DNA of 64,000 nt from Bernardetiaceae bacterium (GTDB lineage: Bacteria > Bacteroidota > Bacteroidia > Cytophagales > Thermoflexibacteraceae), in assembly GCA_025056255.1 (NCBI GenBank), contig JANWVT010000002.1, positions 239,531-303,530 on the forward strand, given 5' to 3'. A model generated the notes under the pieces. The model saw only the letters and a list, made by a program, of their open reading frames with translations. It searched no databases and had not been told where the DNA came from. Made by a program: the position numbers and the translations under genes. The first letter of the stretch is position 1, and every line of letters starts with the position of its first letter. Positions 45,613 through 54,959 of the stretch are shown one piece after another.

Positions 45613-46593
45613 ATGGCATTTGATTTTTTAAGCGCACAGGCAGCTATTGAAAAAGCAATATTGCAGCTCGAATTAGGTGAAAAACCTGTTGAGCTTTACG
45701 AGCCAATTCATTATATCATGTCGTTAGGAGGCAAGCGGATGCGCCCTATGTTGGTGTTACTGGGCAAATATGCAGTTTCGGGTAGTTGGCAAGAAACAGT
45801 GCCTGCTGCTATTGTGGTTGAAATGTTTCATAACTTCACTTTGTTGCACGATGATGTGATGGACAAAGCCCCTTTGCGGCGAGGCAAACCTACTGTTCAT
45901 GTAAAATGGAACGAAAATATTGCGCTGCTCTCTGGAGATGCTATGCTGGTAAAAACTTATGAGCACTTGATGAATCATGTGCCAGCTACTATTCTGCCAG
46001 CCTTGCTACGTCGCTTCTGCCAAACTGCTATCCAAGTGTGTGAAGGACAGCAAATGGATATGAACTTTGAGCAACTTAAACGGGTAAGCATGGAGGAGTA
46101 TCTTGCAATGATTCGCCTGAAAACAGCCGTTCTATTAGGTTTCAGCCTAGAAATGGGAGCGCTATTAGGTGGAGCTTCCTCGCACACAATTGATAAACTC
46201 TACGAGTTTGGCATTCAGTTAGGCATTGGTTTTCAACTCAAAGACGACATGTTAGACGTTTACGGCGAGCCTGATAAGTTCGGCAAACAGGTGGGCGGCG
46301 ATATTATTGCTAACAAAAAAACTTATTTACTCATTCGCGCCTTAGAAAAAGCCAATGCTATGCAAACCCGCGAGTTAGACTACTGGCTTAGTGTAGAAAG
46401 TTTTGACCCACAAACCAAAATAGATGCTGTTAAAGAAATTTACGACCAACTCCACGTGCAGCAAGATGCAGAAAATATAATGAATCAGTATTTTGAACGG
46501 GGATTTACTACCTTAGCAGAAGCTGGATTGGCACCCGAACGCTATGAAACCCTCTACTGCTTTGCTCGGTCTATTATTGAACGTGAAAAATAA
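45613..46593 (+). CDS. Polyprenyl (E)-prenyl diphosphate synthase
   Basis: A 326-residue trans-prenyltransferase. The first Asp-rich motif is DDVMD (80-84) in LLHDDVMDKAPLRRGKPT; the second is DDMLD (211-215). GGKRMRP binds the substrate diphosphate. The position five residues before the first motif is Phe75 with no insertion in the motif, which in other enzymes limits chain length to around C15-C20, so a geranylgeranyl-like product is possible but not certain. A TATATTTG element at 45582-45589 may be its promoter; ATG 45613 is preferred over an upstream start. It overlaps the rhomboid gene by one base. Confidence 0.9.
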   Translation: MAFDFLSAQAAIEKAILQLELGEKPVELYEPIHYIMSLGGKRMRPMLVLLGKYAVSGSWQETVPAAIVVEMFHNFTLLHDDVMDKAPLRRGKPTVHVKWNENIALLSGDAMLVKTYEHLMNHVPATILPALLRRFCQTAIQVCEGQQMDMNFEQLKRVSMEEYLAMIRLKTAVLLGFSLEMGALLGGASSHTIDKLYEFGIQLGIGFQLKDDMLDVYGEPDKFGKQVGGDIIANKKTYLLIRALEKANAMQTRELDYWLSVESFDPQTKIDAVKEIYDQLHVQQDAENIMNQYFERGFTTLAEAGLAPERYETLYCFARSIIEREK

Positions 46594-47228
46594 TGAACAT
46601 ACAACTTTCCCTTGTTAGCATTATTGTACTCGTTACGGTAGCCATTAGCGTATATGTGTTCACACGCCCCGACTGGCAAGAACGCCTAATGCTGAATCCT
46701 TATCGCATAAGTCGGAAAGGCGAATGGTACAGGTTTGTTACTTCTGGGCTGATTCACCAAGGATGGGTGCACTTGCTATTTAACATGTTTACTTTTTACT
46801 TCTTCGGCAGGTGGATGGAGCATTATTTTGTTATTGTTTACGGAAAAACATTGGGATACTTGCTTTTCTTATTGCTTTACGTGGGCGGAATTATAGTAGC
46901 GGACATCCCTACTTATTTCAAGTATAAGAACACTCCTTACTATAATTCTTTGGGGGCTTCTGGAGGGGTTTCGGCTGTTATTTTTGCTACTATTTTTTAC
47001 AACCCTACCGAAGAAGTATGCCTATATGCCTTTTTTTGCCTGCCCGGCTTTGTTTGGGGCGGTATCTATCTTGCTTACTCCTACTTTTATGACCAAAGAG
47101 GAGCAGATAACATTAACCATTCAGCACATTTTTACGGCGCCCTTTATGGTTTTTTACTGGCTTTTCTTATTCGTCCAGCAGCCATTCAGCACTTTATAGA
47201 TGCAGTAATGCATTGGAGTTTGTTCTGA
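46593..47228 (+). CDS. Rhomboid-family intramembrane serine protease
   Basis: A 211-residue membrane protein with about six helices. The catalytic dyad is visible: Ser in LGASGGVSA (GxSG) and His in NHSAHFYGALYGFLLAF; the supporting HxxxN-like motif in WVHLLFNMFTFYFFG is also present. Rhomboids cleave transmembrane segments of other proteins. The start codon shares its A with the stop of the prenyl synthase gene (TAATG), indicating translational coupling. The substrate is unknown. Confidence 0.92.
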   Translation: MNIQLSLVSIIVLVTVAISVYVFTRPDWQERLMLNPYRISRKGEWYRFVTSGLIHQGWVHLLFNMFTFYFFGRWMEHYFVIVYGKTLGYLLFLLLYVGGIIVADIPTYFKYKNTPYYNSLGASGGVSAVIFATIFYNPTEEVCLYAFFCLPGFVWGGIYLAYSYFYDQRGADNINHSAHFYGALYGFLLAFLIRPAAIQHFIDAVMHWSLF

Positions 47229-47265
47229 TGCAAGTTGTGCAATTAAGTTAAATTTTGTACTTCGC

Positions 47266-47291
47266 TGTTGTTTGTGTTTTCGCGAACAACG
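47266..47291 (+). other. Stem-loop downstream of the rhomboid gene
   Basis: About 10 bp (47267-47276 with 47281-47290, two G-T pairs) with a TTTT loop, 38 bases after the rhomboid stop. No T tract follows on either strand, so it may protect mRNA 3' ends rather than terminate. Confidence 0.35.
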
Positions 47292-47429
47292 CATCAACCC
47301 AGCAAAGCAAGTTTGAAAAGTGAAAATAAAAGCCAAACTCTTTTGCGAATCTCATTTTTGCCAAGTATCTGGTTATCCACTAATGTTGACCAATTATCAC
47401 TAACATGTACCATATCATGAGATAAAAAC

Positions 47430-48455
47430 TCACAACTGCAACAGATGATATGCCAACTCTTGTAAAATATCGCCATCGTTCATGGTACTGTCTATGCCTT
47501 TGGCGCGGCAGTCTGCCTGATACAAGAGATGAATAGCCTGAATAGCTTTTTCACGAGTATAGATGCGTGCCGTTGCTAAGTATTCTTCTACAAAATACGG
47601 GTTGATACCCAACAAAGAAGCAACAGCTGGTTTGCTTTTGTCTGCACTATCGTGTATCTGTAAAATTTTGGTAAAAAAATTAAACAAAATTGCAATAATT
47701 GGTATAGCTGGGTTGTTTTTAGGGTCAGCAGCAAAATAATTTACTATTTGGTATACTTTTAGACTATCGCGTCGAGCAATGGCGTTTTGCAGCTCAAAAG
47801 AGTTATATTCTTTGCTGATACCTACATAGCGGGCAACTTCTTCATCGGTAATTGTAACCTGAGGCTGAGGAAAGTTAATCAACAGTTTGTCGATTTCGTT
47901 TGCCATTCTAGAAAGGTCGTTACCAATAAATTCAGCAAGCATAGCATTCGCCTTTTCAGAAGACCGGTAGCCTTTGCTAGCAAAATATTGCTTAGCCCAA
48001 TTAGGTAACTGATTGTCGTATATTTTTTTGGTTTCTACTATCACAGCATTTTTTGCCAGAGCCTTAGCTAGTTGGGTGCGTGCATCTATCTTTTTATACT
48101 TATAGCAAAACATGAGCAAGGTAGAAGGAACAGGTTTTTCAACATAGCGCAACAACATTTCTTTGGCTTTTTCGCTGTTCCATTCGCTCATTTCCTGTGC
48201 TTCTTTTACAAGCACTACTTGCCGTTGTGCCATTACAGGAAACCGCCGAGCGGCATTCAGTATGTTTTGCATGTTGGTATCTTTGCCATATAGAACAGTC
48301 AAATTAAAGCCACGTTCTTCCGGACGAAGAAATTCATGCTCTATGTAATTACTTAACAGGTCGATATAATAGGGTTCATCGCCCTGTAAGAAATATACAG
48401 CAGCTATTTTGCCGGCTTTGAGGTCTTTCAGCACGCTTTCTGCCTGAGCTGACAT
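47430..48455 (-). CDS. holA: DNA polymerase III delta subunit
   Basis: A 341-residue clamp-loader subunit that opens the beta clamp. Family features: VYFLQGDEPYYIDLLSNYIE at the N-terminus, FNLTVLYGKD, LNAARRFPVMAQRQVVLVKEAQ, LLMFCYKYKKID, and a C-terminal collar domain with IPIIAILFNFFTKIL and ATARIYTREKAIQAIHLLYQAD. Degenerate Walker motifs are normal for delta. It starts four bases after the stop of the upstream secreted-protein gene. Confidence 0.93.
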   Translation of the reverse strand: MSAQAESVLKDLKAGKIAAVYFLQGDEPYYIDLLSNYIEHEFLRPEERGFNLTVLYGKDTNMQNILNAARRFPVMAQRQVVLVKEAQEMSEWNSEKAKEMLLRYVEKPVPSTLLMFCYKYKKIDARTQLAKALAKNAVIVETKKIYDNQLPNWAKQYFASKGYRSSEKANAMLAEFIGNDLSRMANEIDKLLINFPQPQVTITDEEVARYVGISKEYNSFELQNAIARRDSLKVYQIVNYFAADPKNNPAIPIIAILFNFFTKILQIHDSADKSKPAVASLLGINPYFVEEYLATARIYTREKAIQAIHLLYQADCRAKGIDSTMNDGDILQELAYHLLQL

Positions 48456-48459
48456 AGGC

Positions 48460-49125
48460 TTAATTTTTTACGTTTCCAGACAAAGATATACTGTGTCCGA
48501 AACTTGCGATAGCTCTGGTATTGCCGGTTAGGTCGCAAGCAGCATAGTTGATGGGGAGCGGTCCGCTGCCGTAGCGATACAAATTGAGTGTGCGCCACTC
48601 ACCCGAAACAGTTTCTAAATAGAGCTTAATTTCCACTCTGCCGCCGGCAGGTGAATATACTAGCCCCGATTCGATGCGGTAAGAGTTCGGGCATTGTGCA
48701 TTGGGCTTAATAGTAGAAACCAAAAATTCAGGTTTCTTGGTTTGTAAAGTTTCCTGATGTCGCTTATATACTTCATCAGGATTGGGGAAGGTAAAATCCG
48801 AATCGTCGGCATATTTGATGTACGCATAATGATTGCCGGTATAGTCACAGCCCAAGATGTCTAACTTTACATTTACCGTTCCGGCAGGATAGTTTCGGCG
48901 CATAACCTCAAATGCGCCATTAGTTTTCTCCAAGTAGAGCGCCACTTGTACGGGCTTGCGCATATCATCTGCCCAAATATGCCCCTGTTCGAAAAGGATG
49001 CCTTGTCCTTGTTTGCAGCCGCTTACTTCTTTGATGTGGGTGATGCGAAATCGGAGAGAGTTAGTTTGTGCACAGATACACGTACAGTGAAACAAAAATA
49101 AGAAAATTGAAGCAGTAGATTTCAT
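48460..49125 (-). CDS. Exported protein of unknown function
   Basis: A 221-residue protein with a signal peptide (MKSTASIFLFLFHCTCICAQ). The mature part looks beta-rich and contains two similar halves: an ITHIKEVSGCKQGQGILFEQ half with LDILGCDYTGNHYAYIKYAD, and a second with VEIKLYLETVSGEWRTLNLY and AACDLTGNTRAIASF. The matching CDYTGN/CDLTGN motifs suggest an internal duplication of about 100 residues. No known family recognised. It lies directly upstream of holA and is probably cotranscribed with it, though a functional link is not evident. Confidence 0.7.
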   Translation of the reverse strand: MKSTASIFLFLFHCTCICAQTNSLRFRITHIKEVSGCKQGQGILFEQGHIWADDMRKPVQVALYLEKTNGAFEVMRRNYPAGTVNVKLDILGCDYTGNHYAYIKYADDSDFTFPNPDEVYKRHQETLQTKKPEFLVSTIKPNAQCPNSYRIESGLVYSPAGGRVEIKLYLETVSGEWRTLNLYRYGSGPLPINYAACDLTGNTRAIASFGHSISLSGNVKN

Positions 49126-49224
49126 TCCATACTTATAGGTTTAACTTTACTGAGTAAAGCCATCAAATTTATTGCATTTGCTATAAATACCCTCAATATT
49201 ACATCAATTTTATCATCTTTTTAT

Positions 49225-50796
49225 ATGAAAAATGCCACTTACTTTGCTCCGGAGCTTATACGTCAGTTTTCAGCCTTATTTTTACAATATGTACATCGAG
49301 ACCCTGCTTTGCGTCCATTTATTCAAGATTGGTGTACCGAGCCTGCATGGGGCAATGCTATTGATACCAAGCAATCGGTTTTTAGCAATGAAGTGCGCAC
49401 TACGCTTCAACAAGTAATTGAAAAACAGTATGTAACAGGGAACTGCCCATTGCCCCAAACGGCAGCTTTGCTAGCTCAACCAACTACTTTTACTGTTACT
49501 ACTGGTCATCAGCTGAATATTTTTACTGGTCCGTTATATTTTCATTACAAAATCATTACTGTTATTAACACAGCGCGACGCTTGAAAGCAATTTTTCCTC
49601 ATTACAACTTTGTTCCCATTTATTGGATGGCAAGCGAAGATCACGACGTTGATGAAATCAGTCATTTTAAACTTTTTGGCAAAAAATATAGCTGGCAATC
49701 AAATGAGAAAGGAGCAGTGGGTAGATTTAATCCGCAAAGTTTAATAGAGGTAGCTCGGCAAGCACCGGAGATGCATCACATTTTTTTAGAGGCATATGGC
49801 AACAGTTCAACCCTGTCGGAGGCAACGCGGAAAATAGTGCACTATTTTTATGGGAAAGATGGTTTGTTGGTCATAGACGGCGATGACGCAACGCTGAAGC
49901 GTTTGTTCTTGCCTGCTTTTCGTCGTGAAATCCGCGAGCAAGTGGCTTTTCAGGCAGTACAGCAAACTACTGCTCGGCTTGCTGCCTTAGGACACAAAGC
50001 ACAAGTAACACCCCGCGAAATCAATCTATTTTACTTAGACCATCAACTACGCGAACGCATTACCATAGACCATCAAAATGGAGAGCGCTTGTTTCGCGTA
50101 TTGAACACGCCGATTGTATTCAATGAGGCAGAAATATTAGAATTTGCTGAGCAGTATCCGGAAAAACTCAGTCCAAATGTCATTTTACGTCCGCTATACC
50201 AAGAAACTATTTTGCCGAATCTGAGCTACACAGGCGGTCCGGGGGAGTTAGCCTATTGGCTGCAACTGAAAGCCCTGTTTGATGCTTTCCAACTACCGAT
50301 GCCTTTACTATTGCCGCGCAACTTTGCCTTGCTGCTCAACAAAGCCCATCAGAACCGACTTGCTAAAATTGGCTTTACTGTAGCCGACCTTTTTGCTTCT
50401 GAGGCAGAAAACAAACAAAAGATTATTATGCGCGAACAGCATTACTACACGCACATCAGGCAAGAAACAGAAGCAATTGCTCAACAGTTTGATTTGATTA
50501 TGCACAAGGCGGCTCAGGCAGATGCTAGCTTGATGAAAATGGTACAGGCACAAAAGGTGCTCACCCAAAAAAAGTTATTACACATAGCAGGAAAAATACG
50601 CAAAGCACAAGAGCGCAAGCATGAGGCAGCCATCCGCCAATGGAGCTGGTTGCGCGAAGAACTATTTCCCTCGGGCGGTTTACAAGAACGCGCAGAAAAC
50701 TTTCTCACCTTCCTGCTCAACGATATGGAACTTTTGGATAAACTGAAAGCTGTTTTTGACCCTTTCGACCACAGGTTTGTAGTAGTAGAGCTCTAA
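49225..50796 (+). CDS. bshC: Bacillithiol biosynthesis cysteine-adding enzyme
   Basis: A 523-residue BshC, which adds cysteine to glucosaminyl-malate in the last step of bacillithiol synthesis. Signature blocks: VTTGHQLNIFTGPLYFHYKI (nucleotide-fold entry), FVPIYWMASEDHDVDEISHF, LLVIDGDDATLKRLFLPAF, LRPLYQETILPNLSYTGGPGELAYWLQ and a C-terminal coiled coil. Length matches the family. bshA and bshB are not in this window, as is usual. Bacillithiol is a low-molecular-weight thiol for redox balance and metal handling. Confidence 0.94.
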   Translation: MKNATYFAPELIRQFSALFLQYVHRDPALRPFIQDWCTEPAWGNAIDTKQSVFSNEVRTTLQQVIEKQYVTGNCPLPQTAALLAQPTTFTVTTGHQLNIFTGPLYFHYKIITVINTARRLKAIFPHYNFVPIYWMASEDHDVDEISHFKLFGKKYSWQSNEKGAVGRFNPQSLIEVARQAPEMHHIFLEAYGNSSTLSEATRKIVHYFYGKDGLLVIDGDDATLKRLFLPAFRREIREQVAFQAVQQTTARLAALGHKAQVTPREINLFYLDHQLRERITIDHQNGERLFRVLNTPIVFNEAEILEFAEQYPEKLSPNVILRPLYQETILPNLSYTGGPGELAYWLQLKALFDAFQLPMPLLLPRNFALLLNKAHQNRLAKIGFTVADLFASEAENKQKIIMREQHYYTHIRQETEAIAQQFDLIMHKAAQADASLMKMVQAQKVLTQKKLLHIAGKIRKAQERKHEAAIRQWSWLREELFPSGGLQERAENFLTFLLNDMELLDKLKAVFDPFDHRFVVVEL

Positions 50797-50886
50797 TGAA
50801 CGAGCTCATCAGTAGCCCACGGCTACTAACAAATGCACAATGCCATAGTTGTTAAATAGCAAGCTGCCTGAATAGTGGGTGCTTGC

Positions 50887-50894
50887 TATCTTTG
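50887..50894 (+). promoter_or_regulatory. -7 promoter element TATCTTTG before recQ
   Basis: Exact TAnnTTTG match 8 nt before the recQ ATG at 50903, in the intergenic stretch after bshC. No clear -33 TTTG at the usual distance. Confidence 0.4.
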
Positions 50895-50902
50895 CATAAC
50901 TC

Positions 50903-52837
50903 ATGCAAGAACTGATTCACGGCATATTAAAAAAGTACTGGGGCTACGACCATTTTCGCCCGCTACAAGCAGAAATCATCTGCCACATACTAACCGGTCA
51001 CGATGCTTTGGCATTATTGCCTACTGGTGGCGGCAAATCAATTTGCTTTCAGGTTCCCACTTTGGCAATGGAAGGGCTCTGTGTAGTGGTTTCGCCCCTG
51101 ATTGCTCTAATGAAAGACCAAGTAGAGCAACTCAACCGTCGGGGGATACGGGCTAGTGCTATTTACAGTGGCATGTCGAACCGCGAAATAGATATTTGCC
51201 TAGATAACTGCCTCTATGCACATGCCAATCCGATGCGTTTTTTGTACGTATCGCCTGAGCGGCTACAAACTGACCTATTTAAGGCACGTGCTGCTAAAAT
51301 GCGCATATGCTTACTGGCAGTTGATGAAGCGCACTGTATTTCGCAGTGGGGTTACGATTTTCGCCCGCCTTATCTAGAAATCGCTCGCTTTCGGGAACAC
51401 ATTGGCATGCATGTTCCTTGTCTTGCGCTAACTGCAACGGCTACGCCCGAAGTGCAACAAGATATTCAAGAAAAATTGCTATTCAGAAAAGGCAGTCGCG
51501 TATTCCAAAAAAGTTTTTTGCGCGACAACCTATCTTACTCTGTATTTGAAACAGAAGACGCACCCAATCGCTTGCTGCGCATACTCTATGGCGTACCCGG
51601 TAGCTCGGTAGTGTATGCTAACACGCGTCGAGAAACTGAACAGATTGCTCAATGGCTGCAACAAAACCGCATTAATGCCCAGTTTTATCATGCTGGGTTG
51701 CCTGCTGGGGAGAGATCTGCTCGCCAAGAGTGGTGGATTAAGGATAAAATCCGTGTGATGGTAGCTACGAACGCTTTTGGAATGGGTATAGACAAACCTG
51801 ACGTGCGTTCTGTAATTCACCTGTTGCCTCCTGCCTCGTTAGAAGCCTACTATCAAGAAGCCGGACGTGGCGGGCGCGACGGTGAAAAAGCTTATGCTGT
51901 TTTATTATACCCTCCTCAGGCTATTGACCAGCTTGTACAAAAGGTAGCACAAAACTATCCCGACGAGGCTGTTTTGGCTGCTGTGTATCAGCGGCTTGCC
52001 AACTATCTACAACTGTCTGTAGACGTTGCACCGCCCCCTCCACAAGATTTTGACATCGAGCATTTCTTACAAACTTGTAAACAAGCTGGCATAGAGATGC
52101 CCAGTGCAGTTATTTTTCAAGCCCTCAACCGCTTAGAAGAGTTAGGACTCATACAGCGCAACGACAGTGCCGACACCCAAGACAAGTTCATATTTCAAAC
52201 CGATTTTGAAACCATCTACCGCTTCCAAATAGCTCATGCTAATTTTGAGGCGCTGCTCAAATATTTACTACGGCATTTTGGAGGTAATGCTTTTGCCTCC
52301 TTTACGCCTTTTTCAGTTCCTAAAATAGCAGCAGCACTGCGCACTCGTCCAGAGCAAATAGTACAGCAATTACAAGTGTTAGAACAGCAAGGTATCGTGT
52401 CTTTTGTGGCTGCCCGTACTAAACCTCAAATTAGCTTTACCATGCCTCGAATGCGTGCAGGACACTTTCAGATAGACCGAGTTTTTTATCGCACTCGGAA
52501 AGAACAAGCTATGAAAAAAGCTTTGGCAATGATAGGCTATTTGCAAGCCAAACGTTGCCGTCAGCAAGTGTTGCTTGCCTATTTTGGCGAGCAACGAAAC
52601 ACGCCTTGTGGCATTTGCGACAACTGCTTAGCTGCTAAAAAACAATTGGTAAAAACAACTGCTGAATCTTATCAAGCAGCTATTCTAAAAACCTTGTCTG
52701 TTCAGCCGATGTTTCCAGAAGAGCTACTTCGCATACTTTTACCTGACAACGAAGAACTATTTGCCGATGTTTTGCGCAACATGCTGGCTAGCCAAATGGT
52801 CAGGTATGTGGCAGATGGGCGCATAGCCGCTTGCTAA
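50903..52837 (+). CDS. recQ: RecQ-family ATP-dependent DNA helicase
   Basis: A 644-residue 3'-5' helicase for recombination and fork repair. Motif 0 FRPLQAEII, Walker A LLPTGGGKS (Lys45), DEAH box at 141-144 (VDEAHCISQWGYDFRP), TATATP, ATNAFGMGIDKPDVR and the QEAGRGGRDG motif VI. The RQC region follows with the zinc ligands (CRQQVLLAYF, CGICDNC). There is no HRDC domain at the C-terminus; a short winged-helix-like end replaces it. This short form is common in Bacteroidota. Convergent with the acyl-CoA dehydrogenase gene, a terminator lying between. Confidence 0.95.
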   Translation: MQELIHGILKKYWGYDHFRPLQAEIICHILTGHDALALLPTGGGKSICFQVPTLAMEGLCVVVSPLIALMKDQVEQLNRRGIRASAIYSGMSNREIDICLDNCLYAHANPMRFLYVSPERLQTDLFKARAAKMRICLLAVDEAHCISQWGYDFRPPYLEIARFREHIGMHVPCLALTATATPEVQQDIQEKLLFRKGSRVFQKSFLRDNLSYSVFETEDAPNRLLRILYGVPGSSVVYANTRRETEQIAQWLQQNRINAQFYHAGLPAGERSARQEWWIKDKIRVMVATNAFGMGIDKPDVRSVIHLLPPASLEAYYQEAGRGGRDGEKAYAVLLYPPQAIDQLVQKVAQNYPDEAVLAAVYQRLANYLQLSVDVAPPPPQDFDIEHFLQTCKQAGIEMPSAVIFQALNRLEELGLIQRNDSADTQDKFIFQTDFETIYRFQIAHANFEALLKYLLRHFGGNAFASFTPFSVPKIAAALRTRPEQIVQQLQVLEQQGIVSFVAARTKPQISFTMPRMRAGHFQIDRVFYRTRKEQAMKKALAMIGYLQAKRCRQQVLLAYFGEQRNTPCGICDNCLAAKKQLVKTTAESYQAAILKTLSVQPMFPEELLRILLPDNEELFADVLRNMLASQMVRYVADGRIAAC

Positions 52838-52953
52838 CTATTGCGTATATGATGGAAAATCAACTGAAAATTACCTATAAGTAAAAAACTCAACAACTAA
52901 GGATAAGCCCTAAAAATGCATCTTTTATTTTGTGCTTCTCAACATACTCCCCA

Positions 52954-52990
52954 AAACCCGACAGGGTTGAAAACCTATCGGGTTTCTTGT
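52954..52990. terminator. Terminator between recQ and the acyl-CoA dehydrogenase gene
   Basis: An imperfect stem with core AAACCCGA / TCGGGTTT (52954-52961 with 52978-52985) and an inner GGTT/AACC. It sits between two convergent genes and can serve both, though T tracts are short. Confidence 0.65.
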
Positions 52991-53026
52991 TGAAACCATA
53001 AGATACGTCGAAAAAACAATCATATC

Positions 53027-54829
53027 TTACACCAACAACTCTTTTTGTTGCGCAATGGTAATCACCTCGCTATCGGTTAATCGAGTAGTAAGTCCTTGTG
53101 TTTTAGGTAGTTCATAGTGGAAGAAGTACTTCATGGCTTGCAACTTACTTTCATAAAATGCAGTTTCTTCTTGGTTAATGGCACCTGCCAGCAGCGCTTT
53201 GTGCGCCGCTGTACCTTGTTTAAGCCATTGCCAAGCAATAGCATTGAGGCTAAATAATTCCATGTATAAAGTAGCATCTGCCAAAAACAGCTCTGCATCG
53301 CCTTTTTGAGCAATTTCCATTAGGTGAGCTGTTACTTTCTGAAGATTTTTTAGCTCATGTTCCAAAGCAGCAGCATATTTTTTCAACGCATCGTAAACAG
53401 CTGCCTCTCCAATAGTTTCGGAGACTGCTTGTATGTAAAGCCTACCCGCCTTTCCGTTATGCATAGTTAGCTTACGCCCCAATAAATCTAGCGATTGAAT
53501 GGCAGTGGTGCCTTCATAAATAGCCGTGATGCGAATATCGCGATAGAGTTGCTCCAAGGGAAAATCTTTGCAGAAGCCATAGCCACCCAAACACTGCAAA
53601 CCTGCACTCACAGAAGCAATGCCTGCCTCAGCAGGGTATGTTTTAGCCACTGGCGTGAGCAGCTCTAACATGAGCAAGTGATTAGCTTGTTCTTCTCCTT
53701 GAGAAACATGTGCTAAGTCGGCATATTTGGCTGTTTCTAGCAACAAACTCAGCGAACCTTCTACCACCGATTTTTGGAAAAGCAATAATCGCCTTACATC
53801 AGGGTGATTAATAATTAGCGTGGGAGGGTTAAGTGGATTTTTCTCGTTCAACCTGCGTCCTTGTGGGCGTTCTTTGGCATACTCCAGCGATGCATGATAG
53901 GCAGCAGAAGCAATAGCAGCAGCTGTAATGCCAACCAAAATGCGGGCTTCGTTCATCATTTGAAACATATAAGAAAGCCCCTTGTTAGGCTCGCCTACTA
54001 AGTAGCCAAAGCAGTTATCATTCTCTCCTAACATTAGGTGCATAGCAGGGGTAGCTTTTTGCCCCATTTTGTGGTATATGCCAGCGGGCAGCACATCATT
54101 ATCTACCAATTTGCCCTCTACAACGCGTTTTTTGGGTACTACAAAAAGCGAAATACCTTTGGTACCAGCGGGAGCGCCTTTGATACGTGCCAACAAAAGG
54201 TGAACAACGTTGTCTAAGGCATCTAAGTCGCCTGCTGAAATAAAAATTTTCTGACCTTTTATTTTGAAAACTCCTTCTGCAACTGGTTCAGCAGTAGTGA
54301 CAATATCGGAAAGCGAACTACCTGCTTGTGGTTCAGTAAGAGCCATTGTGCCTTGCCACTCGCCCGCATACATGCGCTCCATGTAGGTTTGCTTGAGGTA
54401 ATCGCTGCCAAAAGTGCGAATGAGGTTTGCTGCTCCGGCTGTTAATCCGGTAAAGGGCATGGCACTGTTGTTAGCTGCTTGGAAGATAAATTGTCCTAAG
54501 GCGTTGATAGATTCGGGTAGTTGCATGCCTCCCTCTGCCAATGGAACAGTTGCGTTTATCCAGCCTCCCTCTGCCAATGCACGAATAATATTTTTTACCT
54601 GTGGATGTACTTTTACCACGCCGTCTTTCAATTCCGGCTCGTTGCGGTCCATATCGGCAAAGTAGGGGAACAGATGTGTATCGGCTAATTGAAAAGCAGC
54701 ATCTATCATCATATCAAAGGACTCGCGGTCGTGGTGTGCAAAGTAAGGATGCTTGGTTAAAGCCGCTAAATCGTGTACTTCATGCACCAGAAACTTTGCA
54801 TTGCGGCTACTTGCATAGTGTTTTGCCAT
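53027..54829 (-). CDS. Acyl-CoA dehydrogenase (600-residue type)
   Basis: A 600-residue flavoprotein of the long acyl-CoA dehydrogenase type with an extra C-terminal domain. FAD- and substrate-binding motifs: GTMALTEPQAGSSLSDI, FKIKGQKIFISAGD, and IYEGTTAIQSLDLLGRKL with the likely catalytic Glu in YEGT; QCLGGYGFCKDFPLEQLYRD is also typical. It oxidises acyl-CoA to enoyl-CoA, passing electrons to ETF. Chain-length preference cannot be read. A TATATTTG box at 54865-54872 is a candidate promoter. No other beta-oxidation gene is adjacent. Confidence 0.92.
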   Translation of the reverse strand: MAKHYASSRNAKFLVHEVHDLAALTKHPYFAHHDRESFDMMIDAAFQLADTHLFPYFADMDRNEPELKDGVVKVHPQVKNIIRALAEGGWINATVPLAEGGMQLPESINALGQFIFQAANNSAMPFTGLTAGAANLIRTFGSDYLKQTYMERMYAGEWQGTMALTEPQAGSSLSDIVTTAEPVAEGVFKIKGQKIFISAGDLDALDNVVHLLLARIKGAPAGTKGISLFVVPKKRVVEGKLVDNDVLPAGIYHKMGQKATPAMHLMLGENDNCFGYLVGEPNKGLSYMFQMMNEARILVGITAAAIASAAYHASLEYAKERPQGRRLNEKNPLNPPTLIINHPDVRRLLLFQKSVVEGSLSLLLETAKYADLAHVSQGEEQANHLLMLELLTPVAKTYPAEAGIASVSAGLQCLGGYGFCKDFPLEQLYRDIRITAIYEGTTAIQSLDLLGRKLTMHNGKAGRLYIQAVSETIGEAAVYDALKKYAAALEHELKNLQKVTAHLMEIAQKGDAELFLADATLYMELFSLNAIAWQWLKQGTAAHKALLAGAINQEETAFYESKLQAMKYFFHYELPKTQGLTTRLTDSEVITIAQQKELLV

Positions 54830-54864
54830 AGTTTTTTCGTTTTTAAATTAGTATGCATACATAA

Positions 54865-54872
54865 CAAATATA
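54865..54872 (-). promoter_or_regulatory. -7 promoter element TATATTTG (acyl-CoA dehydrogenase)
   Basis: TAnnTTTG on the minus strand about 35 bases before the ATG at 54829. No firm -33 element. Confidence 0.4.
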
Positions 54873-54948
54873 AAAAAGAAGCAGCAAATAGCCCTCCCTG
54901 TGAAGCACAAAAAACGCAGGCAAATGCACAAGCCGCTTGCAATGTGTG

Positions 54949-54956
54949 TAACTTTG
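54949..54956 (+). promoter_or_regulatory. -7 promoter element TAACTTTG before the M16 gene
   Basis: Exact TAnnTTTG match 3 nt before the ATG at 54960. It supports that ATG over upstream GTG/ATG codons in the same frame, and implies a leaderless mRNA if used. Confidence 0.45.
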
Positions 54957-54959
54957 CAT

